Source: Ruegeria arenilitoris (GTDB lineage Bacteria; Pseudomonadota; Alphaproteobacteria; Rhodobacterales; Rhodobacteraceae). Taken from it: DNA of 64,000 nt. The notes under the pieces are model-generated. The model was not told where the DNA came from. It saw nothing but the letters and a program-made list of their open reading frames with translations, and ran no database searches. The position numbers and the translations under genes were made by a program. Location: NCBI RefSeq assembly GCF_013030265.1, contig NZ_WPZQ01000012.1:64501-128500 (forward strand), given 5' to 3'. Positions 44,270 through 52,032 of the stretch are shown here, in pieces. Positions within the stretch are counted from its first letter, which is position 1; every line of letters starts with the position of its first letter.

Positions 44270-45121
44270 ATGAACGTACAGAACCCAGAAACCGGCTATC
44301 ACTACAACGTCATGCGGCGCGCGATCGAGTTGATCGATCAGGGCGGTGAAACGCTCAGCCTTGATGAACTTGCACGTCAGATGGATATGAGCCCTGCGCA
44401 TTTTCAGCGGCTGTTCTCACGCTGGACCGGAGTTTCGCCAAAGCGATATCAGCAATACCTGACCCTTGGGCATGCCAAGGCGCTGTTGCGGGAACGGTTC
44501 ACGACTTTGGAAACCGCCCACAATGTGGGGCTGTCCGGCAGTGGACGCCTGCACGATCTGTTTCTCAAATGGGAAGCGATGAGCCCCGGCGAATATGCCC
44601 GCAAGGGCGAAGGCCTGACCATCTATTGGGGTTGGTTCGAAAGCCCGTTCGGCCCTGCATTGGTCATGGGCACCGACAAGGGTATCTGCGGCATGGCTTT
44701 TGGTGCGGAAACTGGCGAGGAAGAAGCGATGGAAGACATGCTCTCTCGCTGGCCCAAGGCCAGATTTGTCGAAGACCCGATGCTTCTGCGACCATGGGTG
44801 CTTAGTGCATTCGGGGCAGAAAGTGAAAGGTTAGAGCCTACACCGCTCTTTCTGATCGGCTCACCGCTGCAGATCAAAGTGTGGGAGGCGTTGATGCAAA
44901 TACCATCGGGCCAGGTCACGACATATTCCGAGATCGCCCAGCGAGTGGGATCGCCACAAGCCGTTCGCGCGGTGGGCACGGCGGTCGGGCGCAATCCGGT
45001 CAGCTGGCTGATCCCCTGCCATCGCGCCTTGCGCAAATCCGGTGGCTTGGGTGGTTATCACTGGGGGCTGCCCGTCAAGCGTGCGATGCTGGCCTATGAG
45101 GCAGCGCAGGCCGACGCATAG
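44270..45121 (+). CDS. AraC-type HTH with O6-alkylguanine methyltransferase domain
   Basis: A 283-residue fusion: an N-terminal AraC-type helix-turn-helix (LSLDELARQMDMSPAHFQRL), then the methylated-DNA-protein-cysteine methyltransferase with PCHRALRKSG (acceptor C250). It lacks the N-terminal zinc/Cys domain that Ada uses to sense phosphotriester damage. It can repair O6-methylguanine, but its activation would need another trigger. Related two-domain proteins are common in alpha-proteobacteria. It is divergent from the MarR gene. Confidence 0.92.
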   Translation: MNVQNPETGYHYNVMRRAIELIDQGGETLSLDELARQMDMSPAHFQRLFSRWTGVSPKRYQQYLTLGHAKALLRERFTTLETAHNVGLSGSGRLHDLFLKWEAMSPGEYARKGEGLTIYWGWFESPFGPALVMGTDKGICGMAFGAETGEEEAMEDMLSRWPKARFVEDPMLLRPWVLSAFGAESERLEPTPLFLIGSPLQIKVWEALMQIPSGQVTTYSEIAQRVGSPQAVRAVGTAVGRNPVSWLIPCHRALRKSGGLGGYHWGLPVKRAMLAYEAAQADA

Positions 45122-45176
45122 GCGTCGGCTGAAAAAAGCCGCCCCCAAGCCTGACCCTTGTGGTAGACGATAGGGG

Positions 45177-46073
45177 ATGACGCAAGAAATTAGGCTGATG
45201 TCTCAGAAGTTTGCCGCCTGGTCCATTCCGGTGTCCCTTGCCGTGTTGCTGCTGAAGCTGTTGGCCTGGTGGCTGACTGGCTCGGTCGCGCTGCTTTCGG
45301 ATGCGCTCGAGTCCATTGTGAATGTTGCGGCCGCACTTCTGGCCTATTTTGCGGTGCAGATTTCGGGCCGACCACCGGACAAGAAACACCCTTTTGGGCA
45401 TAAGAAGGCCGAGTATCTCTCGGCCGTTGCTGAAGGGACGTTGATCGTTCTGGCGGCGTTGTTGATCATTCGCGAGGCTGTCTCGGCGCTGCCATCTCCG
45501 CATTTGGATCATGCTCCGATGATCGGAATAGCTGTCAACGCCGTCGCGACCTGCATCAACGGCGCTTGGGCTGTCATTCTGCTGCGCGTTGGAAGACGCG
45601 AGAAATCGCCCGCGCTGGAGGCCAGCTCAAAGCACATTTTCACCGATGTCATGACCTCTGTCGGGGTTGTTGTGGGTCTTCTATTTGCGCTGGCTACGGG
45701 CTGGCTGATCCTTGATCCGATTATCGCCATTCTGGTCGCTCTGAACATCCTTTGGGAGGGCTGGAAAGTCATTCGTTCCTCTGTTGACGGGCTCATGGAT
45801 GCCTCATTGTCTGAACAGGATCTGCAAACCGTTCGCGCAGCGATCGATGCCAATCTCGGACCCGCGCTGGAGTATCACGATCTGAGGGGTCGCAGGTCAG
45901 CAAGCGTCATTTTCGTCGAGTTCCACCTTGTCGTAGCCGGCGATATGTCAGTGGCTGCTGCTCATGACATCTGCGACGATATCGAAGAGGCGCTGCTGAA
46001 AAAATACCCGGGGTCGGTATTTGTAATCCATCTCGAGCCGGATTCTGAGCTGAAGGCAGCGGTGGCCAATTGA
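45177..46073 (+). CDS. Cation diffusion facilitator transporter
   Basis: A 298-residue six-helix zinc/cation exporter. The transport site shows SDALES (D42) and the first H-D pair region HPFGHKKAEY, then the second pair HIFTDVMTS. The C-terminal cytoplasmic domain (about 205-290) ends with HLEPDSEL, as in ZitB/FieF-like proteins. Metal is probably Zn, Fe, Co or Mn. The ATG at 45177 is close to GGGG; a later ATG at 45198 is possible. Confidence 0.9.
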   Translation: MTQEIRLMSQKFAAWSIPVSLAVLLLKLLAWWLTGSVALLSDALESIVNVAAALLAYFAVQISGRPPDKKHPFGHKKAEYLSAVAEGTLIVLAALLIIREAVSALPSPHLDHAPMIGIAVNAVATCINGAWAVILLRVGRREKSPALEASSKHIFTDVMTSVGVVVGLLFALATGWLILDPIIAILVALNILWEGWKVIRSSVDGLMDASLSEQDLQTVRAAIDANLGPALEYHDLRGRRSASVIFVEFHLVVAGDMSVAAAHDICDDIEEALLKKYPGSVFVIHLEPDSELKAAVAN

Positions 46074-46246
46074 CAGTTCGTGTGACCGATGTCAGGAATT
46101 GCGCAGGTTCGGGAACCCTGCCGTTCGCGGTCGTTGGCCATGGTGAAACCCGATTGAACTAACATCTGATGCCCCATTTCTGGCGCGCGGATGGCAATGC
46201 GAACACCGTCCAGACTTCGCGCCCGTTAAAGGAAACGAGGCAAAGA

Positions 46247-46681
46247 ATGGCAAATACGAAAAACATCGCTTCGATTGAAGAATTGAAGACGCAGGCGAGG
46301 CGGCTGCGTGAACGACTGCGCGGCGCTGGTGTTAAGCTGTCCCACAGCGAGGCGCTGGAAACAGTTGCGCATCAGCATGGTGTAAAGGACTGGAATACGC
46401 TGCATGCAATGGCGGGCAACCGGATGCGGCTTCGGGTCGGCGACCGGGTCGAGGGCCGCTATCTCGGACAGTCTTTTTCAGCAGAAATCCGGGGTTTAAC
46501 CATGATGGGCGACGGCTCTCATCGACGCATAACCCTGCATTTTGATACGCCGGTAGACGTGGTTCAATTCGACAGTTTCTCGGCGTTTCGTCAGCGTGTT
46601 ACGGGCGAAATTGGCTGGGACGGCCGATCCACCCGGCATACATCGAACGGAGAGCCACAGCTGATCGTGCGACCTGCCTGA
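46247..46681 (+). CDS. Stand-alone glyoxalase-related N-domain protein
   Basis: A 144-residue protein. The first 50 residues (ASIEELKTQARRLRERLRGA, then VKLSHSEALETVAHQHGVKD) match the helical domain found attached to some glyoxalase-superfamily proteins. The rest (RVGDRVEGRYLGQSFSAEI) looks like a small beta-barrel. The glyoxalase domain itself is absent. ATG at 46247 follows AGGCAAAG; the longer frame upstream is not supported. Function unknown. Confidence 0.65.
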   Translation: MANTKNIASIEELKTQARRLRERLRGAGVKLSHSEALETVAHQHGVKDWNTLHAMAGNRMRLRVGDRVEGRYLGQSFSAEIRGLTMMGDGSHRRITLHFDTPVDVVQFDSFSAFRQRVTGEIGWDGRSTRHTSNGEPQLIVRPA

Positions 46682-46690
46682 CAGAAAAAA

Positions 46691-46713
46691 GCGAGGCACG
46701 AAACCGTGCCTCG
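46691..46713 (-). terminator. Terminator of aldehyde dehydrogenase gene
   Basis: GCGAGGCACG (46691-46700) and CGTGCCTCGC (46704-46713) pair over a 3-base loop. On the minus strand six T follow, a rho-independent terminator. Confidence 0.9.
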
Positions 46714-46739
46714 CCTTAGATCATCAGCAAGCGGAATGC

Positions 46740-48179
46740 TTACTCTGCAGCCCAGCCGCCAACCGCTTTGACCTCAAGAAAGTCTTCCAGACCCCAAAGG
46801 CCGCCTTCGCGCCCGTTGCCTGACTGTTTCATACCGCCAAAGGGTGAGCCAGCCGCGCGGGACTGGCCATTCATCTCGACCATGCCCGAGCGCAGATGCC
46901 GTGCCATCCGATTGGCGCGTGCGCCATCCTGTGTCTGGACATAGTTGGTCAGGCCGTAAGGGGTGTCATTGGCAATCTCGATGGCTTCCTCTTCGGTGTC
47001 GAAGGGGATCATGGTCAGAACCGGGCCAAATATCTCTTCGCGCGCGATGGTCATCTGATTGTTCGCATCGGCAAAGACGGTCGGACGTACATAATAGCCC
47101 TTGTTGAGACCTTCGGGGCGTCCGGTGCCACCTGCAACCAGACGCGCACCTTCATCGATGCCCTTTTGGATCAGGTCCTGAATCTTGCCCCACTGCACCT
47201 CGTTCACGACGGGACCGATATGGCGACCTTCGTCCTGAGCGGGGCCAACAGCAACTTTGTTTGCAACCTCTGCCGCAGTCTCAACAGCCTGATCGTAGAT
47301 CGGGCGCTGCACCAGCATACGGCTGGGTGCGTTACAGCTCTGGCCGGTGTTGTTCATCATGTGCAGAACACCCCGCTTGACCGCCTTTTCATCGGCATCG
47401 GCAAAGACGACATTCGCACCTTTGCCACCCAATTCCAGATGCACCTTCTTCAGCGTATCGGCTGCATTCTTGGAAATCGCGGTTCCGGCGCGGGTCGAAC
47501 CGGTGAAGCTGACCATATCCACATCGGGGTGCCCCGAAAGCTGCGAACCAACGCCGGCACCGTCCCCGTTCACCAGATTGAAGACACCGGCGGGGAAGCC
47601 TGCCTCATCCATCATCTCGGCAAAGATCATCGCGTTCAGCGGGCTCTGCTCGGATGGTTTCAGCACCATCGTGCAGCCTGCGATGGCTGCTGCACCGACC
47701 TTGAGCGTGACCTGATTCATCGGCCAGTTCCATGGCGTGATCAGCGCGGCAACACCTACGGCTTCATAAATGATGCGGTCGTTGGGGGCATGATCCCCCA
47801 GCGGGCGATCGAACTGAAACGCCTTGGCTGCTCGGATGAAGTTTTTCAGATGCCAGGTCCCGGCACCAACCTGCTGTGTACGCGACATGTTGATCGGCGC
47901 GCCCATTTCCAGCGACATGGCCTGCGCTAGATCTTCGGCGCGGGTCTGGTAGATTTCGATCAGCTTTTCCACCAGCGCGATACGCTCTTCCACTGGCGTT
48001 TCCATCCAGCCGGGCAGCGCTGCCTTGGCGGCGGCGACCGCAGCATTCGTATCAGCTTCGGCCCCCAGAGAAATCACGGCACAGGGCTCTTCGGTCGACG
48101 GGTTGATTACCTGGAAATCATTTGCCGCCGAGGGGGCGACCCATTTGCCGTTGATATAGAAATCGCGTTTTTCGATCAT
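46740..48179 (-). CDS. Aldehyde dehydrogenase
   Basis: A 479-residue NAD(P)-dependent aldehyde dehydrogenase. The active residues are visible: E249 in LELGGKG, C282 in NTGQSCNAPSR and K174 in LKPSEQSP, with N151 in TPWNWP. The substrate is not shown by sequence. It stands alone, with a terminator behind and two perfect palindromes upstream (48207-48220 and 48271-48290), so a TetR-type or similar regulator likely controls it. Confidence 0.93.
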   Translation of the reverse strand: MIEKRDFYINGKWVAPSAANDFQVINPSTEEPCAVISLGAEADTNAAVAAAKAALPGWMETPVEERIALVEKLIEIYQTRAEDLAQAMSLEMGAPINMSRTQQVGAGTWHLKNFIRAAKAFQFDRPLGDHAPNDRIIYEAVGVAALITPWNWPMNQVTLKVGAAAIAGCTMVLKPSEQSPLNAMIFAEMMDEAGFPAGVFNLVNGDGAGVGSQLSGHPDVDMVSFTGSTRAGTAISKNAADTLKKVHLELGGKGANVVFADADEKAVKRGVLHMMNNTGQSCNAPSRMLVQRPIYDQAVETAAEVANKVAVGPAQDEGRHIGPVVNEVQWGKIQDLIQKGIDEGARLVAGGTGRPEGLNKGYYVRPTVFADANNQMTIAREEIFGPVLTMIPFDTEEEAIEIANDTPYGLTNYVQTQDGARANRMARHLRSGMVEMNGQSRAAGSPFGGMKQSGNGREGGLWGLEDFLEVKAVGGWAAE

Positions 48180-48206
48180 GGCTCATCCTCCGGAGCAGAA
48201 ATCAAT

Positions 48207-48220
48207 CGACCGATCGGTCG
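48207..48220. promoter_or_regulatory. 14-base perfect palindrome upstream of aldehyde dehydrogenase
   Basis: CGACCGATCGGTCG, centred 34 bases upstream of the aldehyde dehydrogenase start. GACCG-CGGTC palindromes are typical operators of TetR-family repressors. No TetR gene is nearby. Confidence 0.65.
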
Positions 48221-48270
48221 GTTTTCTAGGGCACTCTGTCACCCGACCCGATGCGGGGCAAGTGGGAAAT

Positions 48271-48290
48271 CATAATTTGATCAAATTATG
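48271..48290. promoter_or_regulatory. 20-base perfect palindrome between divergent genes
   Basis: CATAATTTGATCAAATTATG is a perfect palindrome, between the aldehyde dehydrogenase and the peroxiredoxin genes, 109 bases before the latter's ATG. It is AT-rich in a GC-rich genome. A chance 20-base palindrome is very unlikely, so an operator is likely. Confidence 0.75.
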
Positions 48291-48398
48291 TATCTGCCAA
48301 ATCTTCTGACAGAGCAACATGAATGGTTTAACCTCTGCGCAAAGTGATTAGGTTGGCATCAACCGACTCGGAGTTTTTCACAGGAAAGGAGATTCCTA

Positions 48399-49049
48399 AT
48401 GGGTTTGCGCATCAACGATACCGTCCCGAATTTCACCGCTGAAACGGATCAGGGCACCGTTCAGTTTCACGACTGGATTGGCGACAGTTGGGCCATCCTG
48501 TTCTCGCACCCCAAGGACTTCACCCCTGTCTGCACCACCGAGTTTTCGGCCGTTGCACAGTTGAACGACGAATGGGCGGCGCGGAACACCAAGGTCATTG
48601 GTGTGTCGGTCGATGGTGTCGAGGACCACAAGAAGTGGAAAAAGGACATCGAGGAATACGGCAAGGCCAACCCCGGTTTCCCGATTATCGCTGATGATGG
48701 TCTGGCCGTGTCGAAAGCCTTCGACATGCTGCCGGCCGAAGCCTATCTGCCCGATGGCCGTACGCCTGCCGACAGCGCCACTGTGCGCTCGGTCTTTATC
48801 ATTGGCCCGGACAAGCAACTGAAACTGTCGATGACCTATCCAATGACTGTTGGTCGGAACTTTGCCGAAATCCTGCGCGCGCTGGATGGTCTGCAGATGA
48901 GCGCCAAAGGTGTCGCGACGCCGGCAAACTGGGTTCCGGGTGAGGATGTAATCATCCCGCCGACCGTCTCGAACGAAGACGCCAAAGAGAAATTTGGCGA
49001 GTTTGAGACAATCTTCCCCTACCTGCGCAAGACCAAAGCGCCTGAGTAA
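48399..49049 (+). CDS. 1-Cys peroxiredoxin (Prx6 type)
   Basis: A 216-residue peroxiredoxin. C45 in PKDFTPVCTTEF is the only cysteine in the protein, so it is a 1-Cys enzyme of the Prx6 group, whose long C-terminal dimer arm (about 165-216) is present. It reduces peroxides with an outside thiol. AAAGGAG lies ten bases before the ATG. It is divergent from the aldehyde dehydrogenase gene, with a hairpin behind it. Confidence 0.95.
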   Translation: MGLRINDTVPNFTAETDQGTVQFHDWIGDSWAILFSHPKDFTPVCTTEFSAVAQLNDEWAARNTKVIGVSVDGVEDHKKWKKDIEEYGKANPGFPIIADDGLAVSKAFDMLPAEAYLPDGRTPADSATVRSVFIIGPDKQLKLSMTYPMTVGRNFAEILRALDGLQMSAKGVATPANWVPGEDVIIPPTVSNEDAKEKFGEFETIFPYLRKTKAPE

Positions 49050-49070
49050 GGGTTAAACCCTTCTGAAATT

Positions 49071-49106
49071 CCGCGTGCCCTGATCCTTCAGATACAGGGC
49101 ACGCGG
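49071..49106 (+). terminator. Terminator hairpin after peroxiredoxin
   Basis: CCGCGTGCCCTG and CAGGGCACGCGG pair perfectly (12 base pairs) over a 12-base loop, 21 bases behind the stop. No T-run follows, so it may act as an RNA-stability hairpin as well. Confidence 0.75.
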
Positions 49107-49146
49107 GTAGAGGAAACGGAACCGAGACGTTTCCCCTGTGCTGCGT

Positions 49147-49836
49147 TCAGAAGCTGTAGCGCAGACCGAAGTTCACGCTGAACGTATCCAGATCATCCTC
49201 AACCGTGCCGGTCGACGCTCCGTTTGGTGCCAGCCGTTGCGAGGACACATCGAAGGCACGGGAATAGCGGGCATCGACGGTAAACGCGGTTGAGCTGTTG
49301 ATTTCATAGGCCACACCCGCAATCAGCTGTGCCGCAAAATTGGTGTCGCTGTCATCCAGTGCTACGCCGGGTCCATAGACAAAGTTCAGATCAGAATAGG
49401 TGGCGCCCAGACCAAACCCGGCAAATGGAGTGACCTTGCCGCTCTGTTTGAAGTCAAACAGCACGTTGGCAAACAACGAGGTCTGGCTGACATCGCCCGA
49501 CACGTTGCCTTCGGGCGCCGGGCCGTTGCCCGAGAAATTCACACCATCCACATCATTGTCTCGATAGGACAGTTCCAGCTCGATCCGTGTGCCGACATTG
49601 TCGTTCGACCATTGTGGTATTTCCTTACCTATGGCCAGGCCAAGCCCGTATCCACCATCAAAATCCGTATCGACCGACTGAGTCGCAGCGCCGATTGTGC
49701 CCGAGAAGTCGCTGTCCTGCAGTTGGCTGTATCCAATAAAGCCCTGAATATAGGCGCCGTCCGACAGGCTTTGGGCGGCCAATGCCGATGCGCTCAGCGT
49801 CAGGGCGGCCGATGTCAGGAGAAGACGAGTAACCAT
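49147..49836 (-). CDS. Outer-membrane beta-barrel protein
   Basis: A 229-residue OmpA/Omp25-like eight-strand barrel with signal peptide MVTRLLLTSAALTLSASALA. Alternating strands are visible throughout (YIQGFIGYSQLQDSDFSGTI, TPFAGFGLGATY, INSSTAFTVDARYSR). The C-terminal LRYSF ends in Phe, the usual barrel-assembly signal. The start at 49836 has AAAGGACAC. No porin or adhesion role can be proven. Confidence 0.88.
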   Translation of the reverse strand: MVTRLLLTSAALTLSASALAAQSLSDGAYIQGFIGYSQLQDSDFSGTIGAATQSVDTDFDGGYGLGLAIGKEIPQWSNDNVGTRIELELSYRDNDVDGVNFSGNGPAPEGNVSGDVSQTSLFANVLFDFKQSGKVTPFAGFGLGATYSDLNFVYGPGVALDDSDTNFAAQLIAGVAYEINSSTAFTVDARYSRAFDVSSQRLAPNGASTGTVEDDLDTFSVNFGLRYSF

Positions 49837-50119
49837 AACTGTGTCCTTTGTTCCGAATGGTGCATGGCGCACATGTGGGAGAGAGGGCAGCAAAAGGAAG
49901 GCTCCGGGCCTTCACGCCGGGTCACTCTTAGTTGGCGCTGCGTGAGCGAATAAATTCTGCTCGTGAATTGTCCTTTGCTTTGCCGCCAACCGGCAGTCAT
50001 TCGCCACCTGCAGTGCGGCATGGTGGTTGATGCCAATTTAGGGATTGCTCTGAAATTCCAAACGGGGGTAGGTCAGGTTGAGGGCAGGGGTCTCAGCAAG
50101 GCCGATGTAAGAGCTTAAA
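49837..50119. other. Gene-free stretch upstream of outer-membrane and His-rich genes
   Basis: 283 bases between divergent genes. It has GGCTCCGGGCCTTCACGCCG, which may fold into a weak hairpin. No open frame of note, no tRNA and no clear operator were found. Confidence 0.4.
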
Positions 50120-50488
50120 GTGCAACTGGAACCGGGCAAAGATATCAGGAATTGGACGAGACGGGTCTTCGTTTCGGTTATGGCCCTGTCACTGCTCGTC
50201 TGGTCGCTGGCCCCGTCGTTTTCGCACCCAACAGATTTTCTGCTGACCGAAGCCCGTGCTGAGGCTATTCACGACGATCACGGGCATTCACATGGCGACA
50301 GCGTCGATCGTTACTGGTCGTTGCACGGTCACAGTCATGATGTGGCCGATCACGACCACAGCTCGGCCATTCTGATCCGCAATGGTTCGGCCCTGCCGGT
50401 TACGGAGTACCGGCTGGCCGGGGTTCTGGACCCGTTCGTCGACCCACCCAATCCGGTTTATCGGCTCGAACGACCTCCGCGCGTCTGA
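50120..50488 (+). CDS. Small His-rich exported protein
   Basis: A 122-residue protein with a hydrophobic signal or anchor (VFVSVMALSLLVWSLAP) and a loop of alternating His and Asp (HDDHGHSHGDSVDRY, then HGHSHDVADHDHSS). About one residue in eight is His, so metal binding (Ni, Zn, Co or Cu) is likely. Start is GTG at 50120; an ATG at 50180 would still leave a membrane segment. It precedes a HupE/UreJ-type transporter gene by 59 bases, so it may be its metal-binding partner. Confidence 0.65.
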   Translation: MQLEPGKDIRNWTRRVFVSVMALSLLVWSLAPSFSHPTDFLLTEARAEAIHDDHGHSHGDSVDRYWSLHGHSHDVADHDHSSAILIRNGSALPVTEYRLAGVLDPFVDPPNPVYRLERPPRV

Positions 50489-50493
50489 TCTGT

Positions 50494-50509
50494 CCCGCCC
50501 TATGGCGGG
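50494..50509 (+). repeat. Short hairpin after His-rich gene
   Basis: CCCGCC and GGCGGG pair over CTAT, in the 59-base gap before the HupE gene. Too short to call a terminator; perhaps a stability hairpin. Confidence 0.4.
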
Positions 50510-50547
50510 CTCAAAGATCATTCCTACAAAAAAGCGGAGATATTCTC

Positions 50548-51276
50548 ATGCACGCAGTCCAAAGGGGCTGGGGCGGGTTGGCGATGCGCCAATCCCTGCT
50601 TCTGGCAACCCTTATCCTTGCGGCGCTCGGGTTCAGTGCAACCTATGCCGCCGCGCATAATGTAACCGCCGGTGATGCCGGCTATATCCAGCAGATCTGG
50701 GGCGTCAAACTGATCCCCTTTGCCTATCTTGGCGCCAAGCACATGGTGACGGGATATGACCATATCCTGTTCCTGTTCGGAGTCGTGTTTTTCCTGTACA
50801 GGGCCAAACACGTCGCCACCTATGTCAGCATATTTGCCCTTGGGCATTCCACGACCATGCTGGCAGGGGTTTACTTCGGTTGGAACGTCAACGCCTATAT
50901 CGTTGACGCGATCATCGGCCTGTCCGTCGTCTACAAGGCGTTGGACAATCTGGGCGCTTATCAGCGCTGGTTCGGGTTTCAGCCAAATACCAAGCTGGCG
51001 ACGCTGATCTTTGGGTTTTTCCACGGCCTCGGTCTGGCGACCAAAATCCTTGATTATGACATTCCGCAGGACGGGCTGCTGCCCAACCTTCTGGCCTTCA
51101 ATGTCGGGGTCGAGATTGGCCAGATGCTGGCCCTGGCGATGATCCTGATCGTCATGGGTTTTTGGCGAAAGTCCCCGTTCTTCTGGAAACACGCCTACAC
51201 GGTCAACGTGATGATGATGTCAGCCGGCTTTGTCCTGATTGGCTATCAGCTCACCGGCCTTTTCACCACAACCTGA
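50548..51276 (+). CDS. HupE/UreJ-type metal permease
   Basis: A 242-residue membrane protein of the HupE/UreJ family with about seven helices. The metal-binding motif HMVTGYDHILFLF (His, Asp, His in one helix) is the family signature. HupE proteins import nickel for hydrogenase or urease. No hydrogenase or urease gene is in the window, so metal could also be cobalt or zinc. A GCGGAG site precedes the ATG. It stands between the His-rich gene and the anchor gene. Confidence 0.88.
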   Translation: MHAVQRGWGGLAMRQSLLLATLILAALGFSATYAAAHNVTAGDAGYIQQIWGVKLIPFAYLGAKHMVTGYDHILFLFGVVFFLYRAKHVATYVSIFALGHSTTMLAGVYFGWNVNAYIVDAIIGLSVVYKALDNLGAYQRWFGFQPNTKLATLIFGFFHGLGLATKILDYDIPQDGLLPNLLAFNVGVEIGQMLALAMILIVMGFWRKSPFFWKHAYTVNVMMMSAGFVLIGYQLTGLFTTT

Positions 51277-51292
51277 ATTCGCGGAGAAACAC

Positions 51293-51913
51293 ATGTACAA
51301 CTCTGAAAAACCTTCCCCTGAGGAGCTGCCAAGCTCGCAGCAACTCATTCGGTCCACCATTATCGCCGCGATTGCGGCCGTGGCCATTCTGATCACCATC
51401 GTTTTGCCAGCAGAGTACGGTATTGATCCCACGCGGATTGGCCGGGTTCTAGGGCTGACCGAAATGGGTGAGATCAAGACCGAACTGGCGGATGAGGCCG
51501 CCCGGGATGCACAGGCGGCAAGTGACGAGCAATCGAATCTGCTGCTGGATATCATGGGGGCCTTTGTTGGGGCCGCCTATGCACAAGAAAGCACTGAGCC
51601 CTGGTCAGACGAATTTTCATTCACCCTGACACCGGGCGAAGGGATCGAGTGGAAGTTGGTCATGGAAGAAGGTGCCGTCGCAGAATATGAGTGGGTCGCC
51701 GAAGGTGGGCGCATCAACTTTGATCTGCATGGCGACAATTCGGATCAGTCGATCAGCTATGAAAAGGGCAGGGGCAAGACCGACGACCGCGGCGATCTGG
51801 TTGCAGCCTTTGATGGCAATCACGGCTGGTTTTGGCGCAACCGGGACAAGCAGGACATCACGGTGACCGTGAAACTGCGCGGTGCCTACAGCGATCTGAA
51901 ACGCACTTACTGA
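51293..51913 (+). CDS. Single-pass anchor protein of HupE operon
   Basis: A 206-residue protein with one membrane helix near residues 17-37 (LIRSTIIAAIAAVAILITIV) and a periplasmic domain with several acidic and tryptophan-rich beta blocks (FSFTLTPGEGIEWKLVM, HGWFWRNRDKQDITVTV). It looks like the so-called transmembrane anchor protein often found near heavy-metal or HupE-type transporters. It is 16 bases behind the HupE gene, so the three form an operon. Role unproven. Confidence 0.72.
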   Translation: MYNSEKPSPEELPSSQQLIRSTIIAAIAAVAILITIVLPAEYGIDPTRIGRVLGLTEMGEIKTELADEAARDAQAASDEQSNLLLDIMGAFVGAAYAQESTEPWSDEFSFTLTPGEGIEWKLVMEEGAVAEYEWVAEGGRINFDLHGDNSDQSISYEKGRGKTDDRGDLVAAFDGNHGWFWRNRDKQDITVTVKLRGAYSDLKRTY

Positions 51914-51919
51914 TCAGGA

Positions 51920-51947
51920 TGCCCCGGCTCAATCGCGAGTCGGGGCA
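51920..51947 (+). terminator. Terminator hairpin after HupE operon
   Basis: TGCCCCG (51920-51926) and CGGGGCA (51941-51947) pair, extended inward by CTC and GAG, over a 6-base loop, 6 bases after the stop. No long T-run. Confidence 0.6.
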
Positions 51948-52032
51948 ACCACGGGCTTTGGCTCGATACCTCTCAAGTGAAATCATCGCATGTCGACGGG
52001 CCAGACGCTGCCCGGTTCAGCATCATGGCTGA

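Noticed and set aside
46896-47930. 344-residue plus-strand frame opposite the aldehyde dehydrogenase
   Set aside because: The opposite strand holds all catalytic residues of the dehydrogenase; the frame is a shadow.
49878-49930. Small gene or structured RNA upstream of the outer-membrane barrel gene
   Set aside because: A possible GC-rich hairpin is present but no conserved element or frame can be identified.
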